From: Pedosphaera parvula Ellin514
GTDB taxonomy: Bacteria; Verrucomicrobiota; Verrucomicrobiia; Limisphaerales; Pedosphaeraceae
Direction: 5' to 3'
NCBI RefSeq assembly: GCF_000172555.1
Contig: NZ_ABOX02000007.1
Coordinates: forward strand, 1-64,000
Length of the DNA stretch: 64,000 nucleotides
Shown here: positions 19,385 through 27,515 of the stretch, piece by piece
Layout of the letters: the number at the start of each line of letters is the position of its first letter
Numbering within the stretch: position 1 is the stretch's first letter
Made by a program: the position numbers and the translations under genes
Notes under the pieces: generated by a model
The model's database searches: none
Told to the model about the DNA's origin: nothing
Seen by the model: only the letters and a program-made list of their open reading frames with translations

Positions 19385-22300
19385 TTAGTACTTCAGTCGG
19401 TAGAACATTTGCGGTCCCGAAGCCGGGATGGTGTATGGTGAGCTGGCGCTGGGGACGTTCGTGTAAGTGCCGGAAACAATCCCGGAAGCTTGGAGCACGC
19501 CGCCGGTCCCAGTCCAGGTGATCTGCAACTGTCCGGCACTTTGCTGCACATGAAGCGCCACAGGCACGGGCTGGGGCGGCGGGGGTGGAGCGAAACTTAC
19601 GCTATTGGTCGCGCCAGCCAGATAGATGCCGCTGACTTCCAAAGGCGTCAACGCACGCTGCCAAACACCCAGATCGTCAAGATCTGCCTGCGCCGTTACG
19701 GGATAGGCACCGGTCGGGTCCTGACCAATGGTGGCCGCGTTAGTGGTGTTGATATTACCAGAGATAGTAATGGCCTGTGAATCCACCTGGATACCATCCA
19801 GATAAGTCGTGCAATTCGCGGTGCGGCTGGCGACATGCACAAGATGGTGCCAATTTCCATCATTGATAAGATTGGCATCAGGGAACGTGGTGGCCAGGTT
19901 CGGCGAAGTCACCGTGCCAATAGTATACATCCATCCACCACCGCCAGTTCCTGCATAGGGAGCGAAGGCGAAGCCGCCCTGAGCGGTCGACCCCACTGCG
20001 TCGGTGAAGAAAGGCAGATTGGTGTAGGTGGACCCAGCCGGTTGACGCACCCAGAATGCAACCGTGAAGTCCAAATTGGCCCCAAATTGCAGGTCAGGCC
20101 GGACGCCCAAAGTCACATAGTTGGTGCTTCCGACGTCTGCATCGGTGGAGTAGTGCAAGCCATGCGCCCCGATGGCACCCGGCGAAACGAAGGTGGTCGC
20201 GCCCACATTTGTGCCGTTGTTGCTGTGGCCTGAGATATCTGCATAGTCACCGTCAAATGGCAGGTGTAATACCAAACCGTTGGTCAGATTGAGTACGGTA
20301 GCACTAGTCGGGATCGGCAACACGGTAAGCGTCACGTCAGGGCTGTTAGTGGTCCCCATAGGATTGCTTACCTGCACTTTGTAGGTTCCACTGTCGCTCA
20401 AATGCAACGGTGAGATTGTGAGCGTATTACTGGTCTGGCCAGAGAGTGCCGTGGTTCCTTTAAACCATTGGTACTGTAGCGACTGCCCATCGGCAACCGC
20501 TTGAATCACGGACGACAAGCTCTCATAATTCGTGGATGGAGTAGCCACCGGCTGTCCGACCCCGGGCGGCCCAATGGGCTTGGCGTTATAATGGGCCAAA
20601 ACCTGATCGGCGGTCAGGAAGTTGTAAATTGCGGCCTCGTCAATGCGGCCGTTGAGTTGCTCGGCCGCAGTAGGAAACGAAGCAATATAGCTTGCCGGGT
20701 TGCATCCCAACTGCAACGGTTGGTTTACGCCCGTGTTGCCGCCACCAATGATAGTAATGGGAGTGCCGACTTCATGGCCGTTTACATAGAAGTGGTAATT
20801 GAACAAATCACACGTAACAACCAGATGGTACCATAGGCCCGGCACCAACGCTGTAGCCAGGCTTTGGTCCGCATCCTGTACTCCGGATGTGGTAAAGCGC
20901 AAGACATTGCCCCCGCTGATTCCAAAGGCATAGCCCCGTGATGGAGCGACTCCCGCGAAGGTTGAAAAGATGCGTTGGACGCCGTTCACATTGGTGAAGT
21001 TCACCCAGGCCTCCAGCGCGAAGGTTGTAACACCTGGGAAGGCGAATGGGGCGGAGTTGGTGACCTGAACAAAACCCTGTCCGGCGGAAGCCGGCAAGCC
21101 GATACAGGTATCGGGATCGAGTTGCGTATATCCGGGTTGGCTGAGTGTCACGTTAACGTAAGTGCCGCTGTTGGTGCTCACTGCGTCATGGGCAACGGTA
21201 CCGCTGGCCTCATCCAAGCGCCAATAAGATATCGGGCTGTCAGCCAGAATGGCGCTCGAATAGTTGTTGGTCGCCTGAACCGCTAACGTAGCACCAAGGC
21301 TGATAGTCCCGCCGAAGGCGTTGGTGATACCACAAGAGTAGGAGCCAGCATTATTTGTTGTCAGATTGGAAATCGGATAGCTTGAATCGGTCGCGCCCGA
21401 AATGGCGTTACCATTGAACTTCCATTGATAGGTGAACGGTGCGGCGCCCGAAACCACCACAGCGAAGCTTCCGCTTTGACCATCAAATCTGGTGATTGAT
21501 GACGGTTGCTGGACAACCACCGGTGCTCCCTGGATATTGAGGATGCCATTGCCGGAGAAGAGGGAGCTCGTGTTTTGGGCTCCGGAACTGGGTGAACCCC
21601 AAGTACCTGAGGCTTGGGAGATCGAATCGATATTGATGGAGCTGACGACTTGTGTGCCGGAGAAGTTGAGATTAACCGCACCGCTGGCAAGTGAGCTGAC
21701 AAGATTGAGACTTGCGGAGGAGCTTAAAGCCCCAACTTTGTCGAGTTTGAGCCCACCTGAACTAACGGTGACGTTGCCCGCGAGCGCACCGTTGGCGGGC
21801 ACCACGAGGGTGCCGGCTGGGGTGGCGAAGGCGACAGTGGTGCCGCCCGTGTAGGTGTTCGTGCCACTCAGGGTAATCGTGCCACCGTTGTTGCCACTGA
21901 AGTTCACACCGGCAGTGCCACTGATGACGCCCGAAAGAGTGAGGGGAGCCGTGGAATCGCCATTGTTTCTAATAAACGTATAGTTGCCAGCCAAACCCCA
22001 ATTACCGGTGCAGGTCACGGGGGCATTGGCGCCGTTGGCAAAATTAATGCCAGCGCCACCTACTGTATTTGTAAAGGCATTGGCCAGCGTAATCGGCGCG
22101 CCACCCACAGAAAGAATTGCCCAATAAGTGTTAGTGGCATTCATCAGTGTCATGGGGCCGGTACCAAATGAGTTATTATTGTTGAACCACGTAAGAGGAG
22201 CACTGCCGGTAAACCCAAAAAACGTTCCTCCGCTATACGAGTTGCTGGCAAAAAGAGAGACAGCGGCTCCTGAGGCGTTGTATTCCGGACCAACCCCGCC

Positions 22301-22726
22301 GGTGCCGACAATCGGAGCATTGATAATAACCGGACCATTCACAAGAAATCCCTGAGCTCCAGCGGCGACATTCAAATTGCCACTTCCCACGGCATTAATG
22401 TTCAGGGTCACGCCCGTGACACTCATGAAAAGTCCAGCCATGGATTCAGAGTTGGCGACGGTGACCGTATAATTGTTACCACTAACGCCGCCAGGGAATC
22501 TCGCAAAGCTTCCGGGCACCCAGGGTCCAACGGCACTAGTCCCGCCTGAATTTGTGGCCCAGTTCGAAGCATCCCAAGAGTAGGTACCGCCGTTCGCGAT
22601 GCCGTAACCTGCGGAGGTACCGTTGACATCAAAATATTGATTCACCGCCTTAACACTTTGGTTAAAGGCGAGGAGGCAGAGGATGGCAGGAAGGAACTTT
22701 AATCGATGTTGAGCGGGGGGTTTCAT
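19385..22726 (-). CDS. Secreted LamG/Ig/beta-strand-repeat surface protein
   Basis: A protein of 1113 residues with a signal peptide (FLPAILCLLAFNQSVKA). Its first 390 residues are a Gly/Asn/Ser/Thr-rich beta helix with an autotransporter-associated beta-strand repeat (GGTITLSGTNTYTGGTTV). Then come an Ig-like domain (about 405-480, YQWKFNGNAI and AGSYSCGITN), a LamG domain (about 490-700, YWRLDEASGT), a second Ig-like domain (YQWFKGTTAL, SGTYKVQVSN) and a second LamG domain (about 800-1030, LVLHLPFDGDYADISGHSNNG). It ends in a roughly 50-residue module with LQASG and MFYRLKY, which resembles the ends of two other large secreted proteins in the window. LamG and Ig domains usually bind glycans or proteins. 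No autotransporter beta-barrel is present. It lies 173 bases downstream of the NHL gene. Confidence 0.85.
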   Translation of the reverse strand: MKPPAQHRLKFLPAILCLLAFNQSVKAVNQYFDVNGTSAGYGIANGGTYSWDASNWATNSGGTSAVGPWVPGSFARFPGGVSGNNYTVTVANSESMAGLFMSVTGVTLNINAVGSGNLNVAAGAQGFLVNGPVIINAPIVGTGGVGPEYNASGAAVSLFASNSYSGGTFFGFTGSAPLTWFNNNNSFGTGPMTLMNATNTYWAILSVGGAPITLANAFTNTVGGAGINFANGANAPVTCTGNWGLAGNYTFIRNNGDSTAPLTLSGVISGTAGVNFSGNNGGTITLSGTNTYTGGTTVAFATPAGTLVVPANGALAGNVTVSSGGLKLDKVGALSSSASLNLVSSLASGAVNLNFSGTQVVSSINIDSISQASGTWGSPSSGAQNTSSLFSGNGILNIQGAPVVVQQPSSITRFDGQSGSFAVVVSGAAPFTYQWKFNGNAISGATDSSYPISNLTTNNAGSYSCGITNAFGGTISLGATLAVQATNNYSSAILADSPISYWRLDEASGTVAHDAVSTNSGTYVNVTLSQPGYTQLDPDTCIGLPASAGQGFVQVTNSAPFAFPGVTTFALEAWVNFTNVNGVQRIFSTFAGVAPSRGYAFGISGGNVLRFTTSGVQDADQSLATALVPGLWYHLVVTCDLFNYHFYVNGHEVGTPITIIGGGNTGVNQPLQLGCNPASYIASFPTAAEQLNGRIDEAAIYNFLTADQVLAHYNAKPIGPPGVGQPVATPSTNYESLSSVIQAVADGQSLQYQWFKGTTALSGQTSNTLTISPLHLSDSGTYKVQVSNPMGTTNSPDVTLTVLPIPTSATVLNLTNGLVLHLPFDGDYADISGHSNNGTNVGATTFVSPGAIGAHGLHYSTDADVGSTNYVTLGVRPDLQFGANLDFTVAFWVRQPAGSTYTNLPFFTDAVGSTAQGGFAFAPYAGTGGGGWMYTIGTVTSPNLATTFPDANLINDGNWHHLVHVASRTANCTTYLDGIQVDSQAITISGNINTTNAATIGQDPTGAYPVTAQADLDDLGVWQRALTPLEVSGIYLAGATNSVSFAPPPPPQPVPVALHVQQSAGQLQITWTGTGGVLQASGIVSGTYTNVPSASSPYTIPASGPQMFYRLKY

Positions 22727-22846
22727 AATGGATTACGAGCGGGCTGCTTATATTGGGAATGGTTTAATTTATTTCTCTGGATAGCATGAGCGGTTTACAC
22801 AGTTATTCCTCGACTCTCAAAGAGAATATTGTTTGTTCATGTAAGC

Positions 22847-22882
22847 AAAAAAAACTGTTCAATGCAAGGGCACAAACGTGCC
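22847..22882 (-). terminator. Hairpin and T8 tract after the NHL gene
   Basis: On the minus strand GGCAC-GTTT-GTGCC lies about 18 bases after the NHL stop codon and is followed after 13 bases by eight T. The stem is short and the T-run is displaced, so the call is tentative. The same 15-base sequence occurs at 27311-27325 in the opposite orientation. Confidence 0.4.
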
Positions 22883-22899
22883 TACAGCACCGGCATTCG

Positions 22900-25167
22900 T
22901 CATGGCCCCAACTGAAGCCGATAGAAGCGCGTGCGGTTGCCGATGGCTGAGGAATCGGTATATTGGAAAACTCCACTCCCGCTCGGCAGTACAGCAAGAA
23001 CATCCCAACCTGTCCAATTGGTGGTGGTCAGCAGGGTGTAAGAGGTATTCGCCCTCCCACTCATGCTCAGCTGCACCGATCCATTGGCAAGAACACTGAT
23101 TTGATCAACATGGGCGGGTGGTGGCACCCCGGCACGGATGGTATTATTGCCAGAGTCCGCAACAGCGAAAAATCCTGAGTTGTTCAGCCCGAGGCCGCCA
23201 GGATAATAAAATTGCGCGCCATTGCCCGTTCCATCAGCGGCGCCACCGAGGTCAGGCTGGCCCGCTATGGTGGTCACGATCCAGTTGGTGCCTGAAGCTA
23301 TCAGCATTCGCATGGTATGATTGCCGGAATCCATCACAAAAAGATTTCCCTGACTGTCTATGCTGATGCCCTCAGGTTGGAAAAACCGGGCGTCGCGATT
23401 TGTTCCGTCCGCGTTGCCCCACACTCCCGGCAACCCCGCCAAAGTGCTCACCGAACCGTCAGCGGTAATTTTTCGGATGGTGTGGTTGCCGGTGTCAGCC
23501 ACATAAACGTTGCCGGAACTATCCACAGCAAGACCTGAGGGCGAATAAAAGCGGGCAGTGTTTGTGCCATTGTTGTCCATGTTGCTGTCCAGGTTCCCTG
23601 GATGGCCCGGAAATCCTGCAAAGGTAGTTACGGCGCCGCCCGGACTAATTTTTCGGATGGTATGATTCCCGGTATCAGAAACATAAACGTTGGCGGCGCC
23701 GTCCAATGCCACGGCTTGCGGTCCGCTAAACTGAGCGTTACTCCCAGTTCCGTCCCCCTGCCCTTCGACACCCGCAGTGCCTGCCAGGGTGGTGACTGTT
23801 CCGCCTGATGTTACCTTTCGAATAACGTTGTTGGCGGTGTCGGCCACGTAGGCATTTCCACCTGTGTCCACCGCGATGCCCTGCGGTGCGTAGAACTGCG
23901 CGCCACCACCCACCCCATTGTTGGTGCCGGAACTGCCCGCCGTCCCAGCCAAAGTGCTCACAGTCCCAGCGGCCGTGATTTTGCGAATCGTGTGATTGAA
24001 CGTATCGCTCACAAAAACATTTCCGCTGGCATCGACCGCCGTGCCTTTTGGCCAATAAAATTTTGCGCTGCCGCCGGTCCCGTCCGCGTTTCCGATGGAG
24101 GCAGAGCCGGCCAGCGTGGTGACCGCTCCGCCAGAACTGATCTGGCGAATCGTGCCATTGCCTGTGTCCACCACAAAAACCGTGCTGCCGCTCACCGCGA
24201 CACCCTGCGGTGCATAAAATCGCGCATTGCTGCCCGTGCCATCCTTGCTGCCGTAATTGCCTGCAAGGCCCGCCAGCGTGGTGACGACGCCACCGGAAGT
24301 GACGGCGCGAATGGTGTGGTTGAGGTTGTCCGCCACGTAAACTGTGCCATTGGCAGCCACCGCCACACCCATCGGCTGATAGAACTGTGCAGCACTGCCT
24401 GTGCCGTTGGTGCTCCCATAATTGCCCGGGGAACCGGCTAACGTGGTCACGCTGCCGCCGGGGGGTATCACGCGAATGGTTCCGTTCCCGGTATCAGCTA
24501 CATAGATGTTTCCATCGCTGCCCACCGCAATGCCTTGCGGTTGGTAGAAGAGTGAACCGGTGCCAATAACACCAGGAGTGCCAGCCAGCGTGGTCACAAC
24601 TCCGGCGGATGTGACCTGCCGAATCTCATGGTTCCACGTATCGGCCACATAGATGAGTGAGCCATTGCCGTTCACAGCCACCGCCTCGGGTTCGTAAAAT
24701 TGTGCGTTGGTTCCGGTGGCATTTAAAGTGCCCGGATTTCCCGCTGCACCCGCGAGGGTGCTGACTGTCCCGTCCAGCGCAATTTTTCGAATGATGTGAT
24801 TGCCGGTATCGGCCACATATACGATGCCGTTGGTATCGACAGCCACCCCTTGCGGTTGATTGAATCTGGCGGCGCTGCCCTTGCCATTAGCGCTGCCACT
24901 GACGCCAGCCAAACCTGCGAAGGTGCTAACCACACCCCCGCTGATTTTTCGGATCGTGTGATTCGCCGTATCGGCCACGTACAAATTCCCGGTCTTATCC
25001 ACGGCCACACCGCCTGGCAGATTGAATCGCGCGCTGCTGTTGTTGCCATCCGCACTGCCCTGTCCGGCGTTGCCAGCGAGGGTGCTGACAGTCAACGGTT
25101 GGGAGTGCGACAGCGGCACAAACGCGAGCGACAGGAAAACGGTTAAAATGGCGAGCAGCGCTTTCAT
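22900..25167 (-). CDS. Secreted NHL-repeat double-propeller protein
   Basis: A protein of 755 residues with a signal peptide (LLAILTVFLSLAFVPLSHS). The body is 12 near-identical repeats of about 57 residues, each with a V(T/S)T(L/F)AG turn, an ARF(Y/N)xPxGVAV strand and a NxYVADTxNHTIRKI blade. Twelve NHL blades fit two six-bladed beta-propellers. A C-terminal module of about 70 residues ends in NRTRFYRLQLGP and resembles the tails of other large secreted proteins here. NHL propellers bind proteins or glycans; no enzyme motif is visible. The ATG follows the GH20 stop codon without a gap (TGAATG), so the two are made together, and a role in the same glycan pathway is inferred. Confidence 0.88.
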   Translation of the reverse strand: MKALLAILTVFLSLAFVPLSHSQPLTVSTLAGNAGQGSADGNNSSARFNLPGGVAVDKTGNLYVADTANHTIRKISGGVVSTFAGLAGVSGSANGKGSAARFNQPQGVAVDTNGIVYVADTGNHIIRKIALDGTVSTLAGAAGNPGTLNATGTNAQFYEPEAVAVNGNGSLIYVADTWNHEIRQVTSAGVVTTLAGTPGVIGTGSLFYQPQGIAVGSDGNIYVADTGNGTIRVIPPGGSVTTLAGSPGNYGSTNGTGSAAQFYQPMGVAVAANGTVYVADNLNHTIRAVTSGGVVTTLAGLAGNYGSKDGTGSNARFYAPQGVAVSGSTVFVVDTGNGTIRQISSGGAVTTLAGSASIGNADGTGGSAKFYWPKGTAVDASGNVFVSDTFNHTIRKITAAGTVSTLAGTAGSSGTNNGVGGGAQFYAPQGIAVDTGGNAYVADTANNVIRKVTSGGTVTTLAGTAGVEGQGDGTGSNAQFSGPQAVALDGAANVYVSDTGNHTIRKISPGGAVTTFAGFPGHPGNLDSNMDNNGTNTARFYSPSGLAVDSSGNVYVADTGNHTIRKITADGSVSTLAGLPGVWGNADGTNRDARFFQPEGISIDSQGNLFVMDSGNHTMRMLIASGTNWIVTTIAGQPDLGGAADGTGNGAQFYYPGGLGLNNSGFFAVADSGNNTIRAGVPPPAHVDQISVLANGSVQLSMSGRANTSYTLLTTTNWTGWDVLAVLPSGSGVFQYTDSSAIGNRTRFYRLQLGP

Positions 25168-27234
25168 TCAGTTCCAATTGGGCAGAAAGACCTTTCCGTT
25201 GCTGCTGGCGTGGATGCCATTCTCGGCGATGGAAGCCTGAATGGTGTAGGTGGAACCAGGATGAAATGCGGGCAGGTGCAACACATAATAAGCAACCCCA
25301 CCCAGCGAGTTTCCCGTCTGCGTGAAATTGACCAATCCTGTAAATCCCGTGAAGGTATTAATGTCCAATTGCGTGCCGTTTTCGAACAGGGTCACCGAGT
25401 AAACGTTGATGCCGTCGGAACCCGTAGTGTAAACGAAACTTACGTCAATCTCACCCGCCTTGGTAACATAGGGGGTAATGTCATAATTCACCGTTGTGGG
25501 ACTCGTCGGAACGGATGGTCCCCAGGAACCGATCAGTGTATTTGTCTCACGATTGTAATTGAGACCCATCTGAGCCAACCGCTGGACATCGACCGTTAAC
25601 CGGTTGGTGAAATCGGTGAAATTCTTTTGTGTTTTAGACGTCCAGGCCATCTCCGCTTCAGCACAGACTCGAGGGAACATCTTATATTGAACGTTCAGGG
25701 TTGAGGGCACGAATTCAGTCCACAAATTACACTGTGCGCCCAGGATGTAGCCCGCAAAAGAGGGATCCAAATTCGCAGGCACAGGTTCAAAATTATAGAC
25801 ATCACTGACAGTTTTGTAGGAGGGGTTGTTGCCGACTTGAAAAAATGGTTCGTTAATCAAGGTGTTGGAATCATTTTCTTCGTAATAATTGATGCCGTTG
25901 GGCGCCACGACGACATACTGGCCATTCGAGGCGGTCGCCGAGGTGTATGTGCCCAGCCAGTCCATCAGCACTGCGTTGGTAATGGTGCCTGCCGCCTCAA
26001 ATTCCGACCAACCGACCATCGTGCGCCCGTTGGACCGGAGAAAACTGCAAATATTAGTGGAGAACCAGCGCTGATATCTCTGGAGCTTGCTGCTACTGGT
26101 GCCGTTGGTGATGCTTAGGGCCGTCATTTGATTGGCATCGTAAGAGTAGGTTGTCCATTTCGTATCACCGGTGGCAGTCACTTCATCCCCCCCGCAATGG
26201 ATGTATTGGCCAGGAAAAAGACCCATGACTTCCGAGAGCACATTCGTAAAGAAGGTCCAGCATCCCGGCCCTGCCAAGCTGTACATGGAAATACCGTAGC
26301 CAATGTTGTCCATGTTGTAACCGGAGTTACCTGTGCCGAACTGCGGATAAGATTTCAGGCCTGCGGTGGAGTGGGCCGGCAACTCAATCTCCGGCACGAC
26401 GGTGATGTGCCGTTGCCGGGCATAAGCCACTACTTCGCGAATGTCGTCCTGCGTATAATAGCCACCATATTGCCCGGACAAGTTGTAAGCCGTGCTCGCG
26501 GACGGGTTCTGACCGTAATCGATGCCATTTCGCCAGGCGCCAGTAGACGTCAGAAGCGGATAGGAAAGAATTTGGATTCGCCAACCGTGGTCATCCACCA
26601 GGTGCCAGTGAAAAGTATTGATCTTGTGCAAGGCCAGCCCATCCAGCAGGCGTTCTACCTCCTGTTTATCCACAAAGTGCCGGGAGACATCCAACATCAC
26701 ACCCCGCCACGCGAACCGTGGTTGATCCTGAATGTACACGCACGGTGCCGTCCACTGCACACCGGCAACGGGTCTCTGCGCGAGAACCTCAGGCGGAAAC
26801 AATTGAAGAAGCGATTGCACTCCATAAAACACTCCAGCTGCTGCCGGAGCCCGGACGACCACCGCATCGGGGGCGACGGTCAGTTCGTATCCTTCAGGGC
26901 CGAGAGCGGGGAGCGCATTGACAGTGGTCAATAAAATAGAGGCACGAACCGGACCTGCACTGGAATTAGTAACCACCGCAAATTCGTAGCCAGTCGATTT
27001 GCGCAAGGTCGCTGCCAGGTACTGACCGTTTTCGAACGAGGAGCTGTCCACCAGGATCTTGACTATTGCGTGGCCGAAAGCACCAGCAACTTGTTGCGTG
27101 GGGCAGAGTGTAAAGATTCCCGGACGAATCTGGGTTTGCACTGGCAGCGGAATAATCGCCGGAGCGGCACCTAAGGTTACAACTGCCAGAAACGATAGCA
27201 ACAAACTGAAAATTCTCGGTTTAGACAACGACAT
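25168..27234 (-). CDS. Secreted beta-N-acetylhexosaminidase (GH20)
   Basis: An exo-glycosidase of 688 residues that removes terminal N-acetylglucosamine or N-acetylgalactosamine from chitin-type oligomers or peptidoglycan fragments. A signal peptide (FSLLLSFLAVVTLGAAPA) is followed by the GH20b domain (about 30-165; GPEGYELTV, GVFYGVQSLLQLFP) and the catalytic barrel (about 170-520; RFAWRGVMLDVSRHF, HWHLVDDHGWRI, and the catalytic Asp-Glu in IHCGGDEV). A C-terminal beta domain of about 100 residues ends at the stop codon. The ATG at 27234 is preferred over a TTG one codon earlier. It is the first gene of a pair with the NHL gene, and divergent from the propeller kinase. Confidence 0.93.
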   Translation of the reverse strand: MSLSKPRIFSLLLSFLAVVTLGAAPAIIPLPVQTQIRPGIFTLCPTQQVAGAFGHAIVKILVDSSSFENGQYLAATLRKSTGYEFAVVTNSSAGPVRASILLTTVNALPALGPEGYELTVAPDAVVVRAPAAAGVFYGVQSLLQLFPPEVLAQRPVAGVQWTAPCVYIQDQPRFAWRGVMLDVSRHFVDKQEVERLLDGLALHKINTFHWHLVDDHGWRIQILSYPLLTSTGAWRNGIDYGQNPSASTAYNLSGQYGGYYTQDDIREVVAYARQRHITVVPEIELPAHSTAGLKSYPQFGTGNSGYNMDNIGYGISMYSLAGPGCWTFFTNVLSEVMGLFPGQYIHCGGDEVTATGDTKWTTYSYDANQMTALSITNGTSSSKLQRYQRWFSTNICSFLRSNGRTMVGWSEFEAAGTITNAVLMDWLGTYTSATASNGQYVVVAPNGINYYEENDSNTLINEPFFQVGNNPSYKTVSDVYNFEPVPANLDPSFAGYILGAQCNLWTEFVPSTLNVQYKMFPRVCAEAEMAWTSKTQKNFTDFTNRLTVDVQRLAQMGLNYNRETNTLIGSWGPSVPTSPTTVNYDITPYVTKAGEIDVSFVYTTGSDGINVYSVTLFENGTQLDINTFTGFTGLVNFTQTGNSLGGVAYYVLHLPAFHPGSTYTIQASIAENGIHASSNGKVFLPNWN

Positions 27235-27310
27235 CAAAATTCCGGTTAAATGGAGTAATCATTAGTGATTAACCGCCTGGGACAGGCGAAACAAGTAAAA
27301 ACATGCAAAA

Positions 27311-27325
27311 GGCACGTTTGTGCCC
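27311..27325. repeat. 15-base near-palindrome also found at 22868-22882
   Basis: The sequence GGCACGTTTGTGCCC occurs here and, as its exact reverse complement, at 22868-22882, so the two copies bracket the GH20-NHL pair. Both are preceded by ATGCAA on the plus strand. It forms a 5-bp stem with a 4-base loop. Here it lies in the divergent region between the GH20 and kinase genes. Confidence 0.4.
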
Positions 27326-27515
27326 ATAGCCCACAGAACAAATTGCGACCTGCAGTCGGCTCCGTGCCGCCAGCAGGCATGCCCCCAAGAAAAACCTTGC
27401 AAGCTTCCGGCCCAGCAGATGGCGGTAGCCAGAAGACACCCATTTGCAGATCGCGATTCAGTTGGCAACGACGAGCCACTTTACATCCCGCGATGCAACC
27501 ATTATCCTCGGCCAG

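Noticed and set aside
22940-25160. Regular repeats of about 171 bp, at first sight like a CRISPR or satellite array
   Set aside because: They are in-frame coding repeats (NHL blades) within one open frame; there are no short identical repeats with unique spacers.
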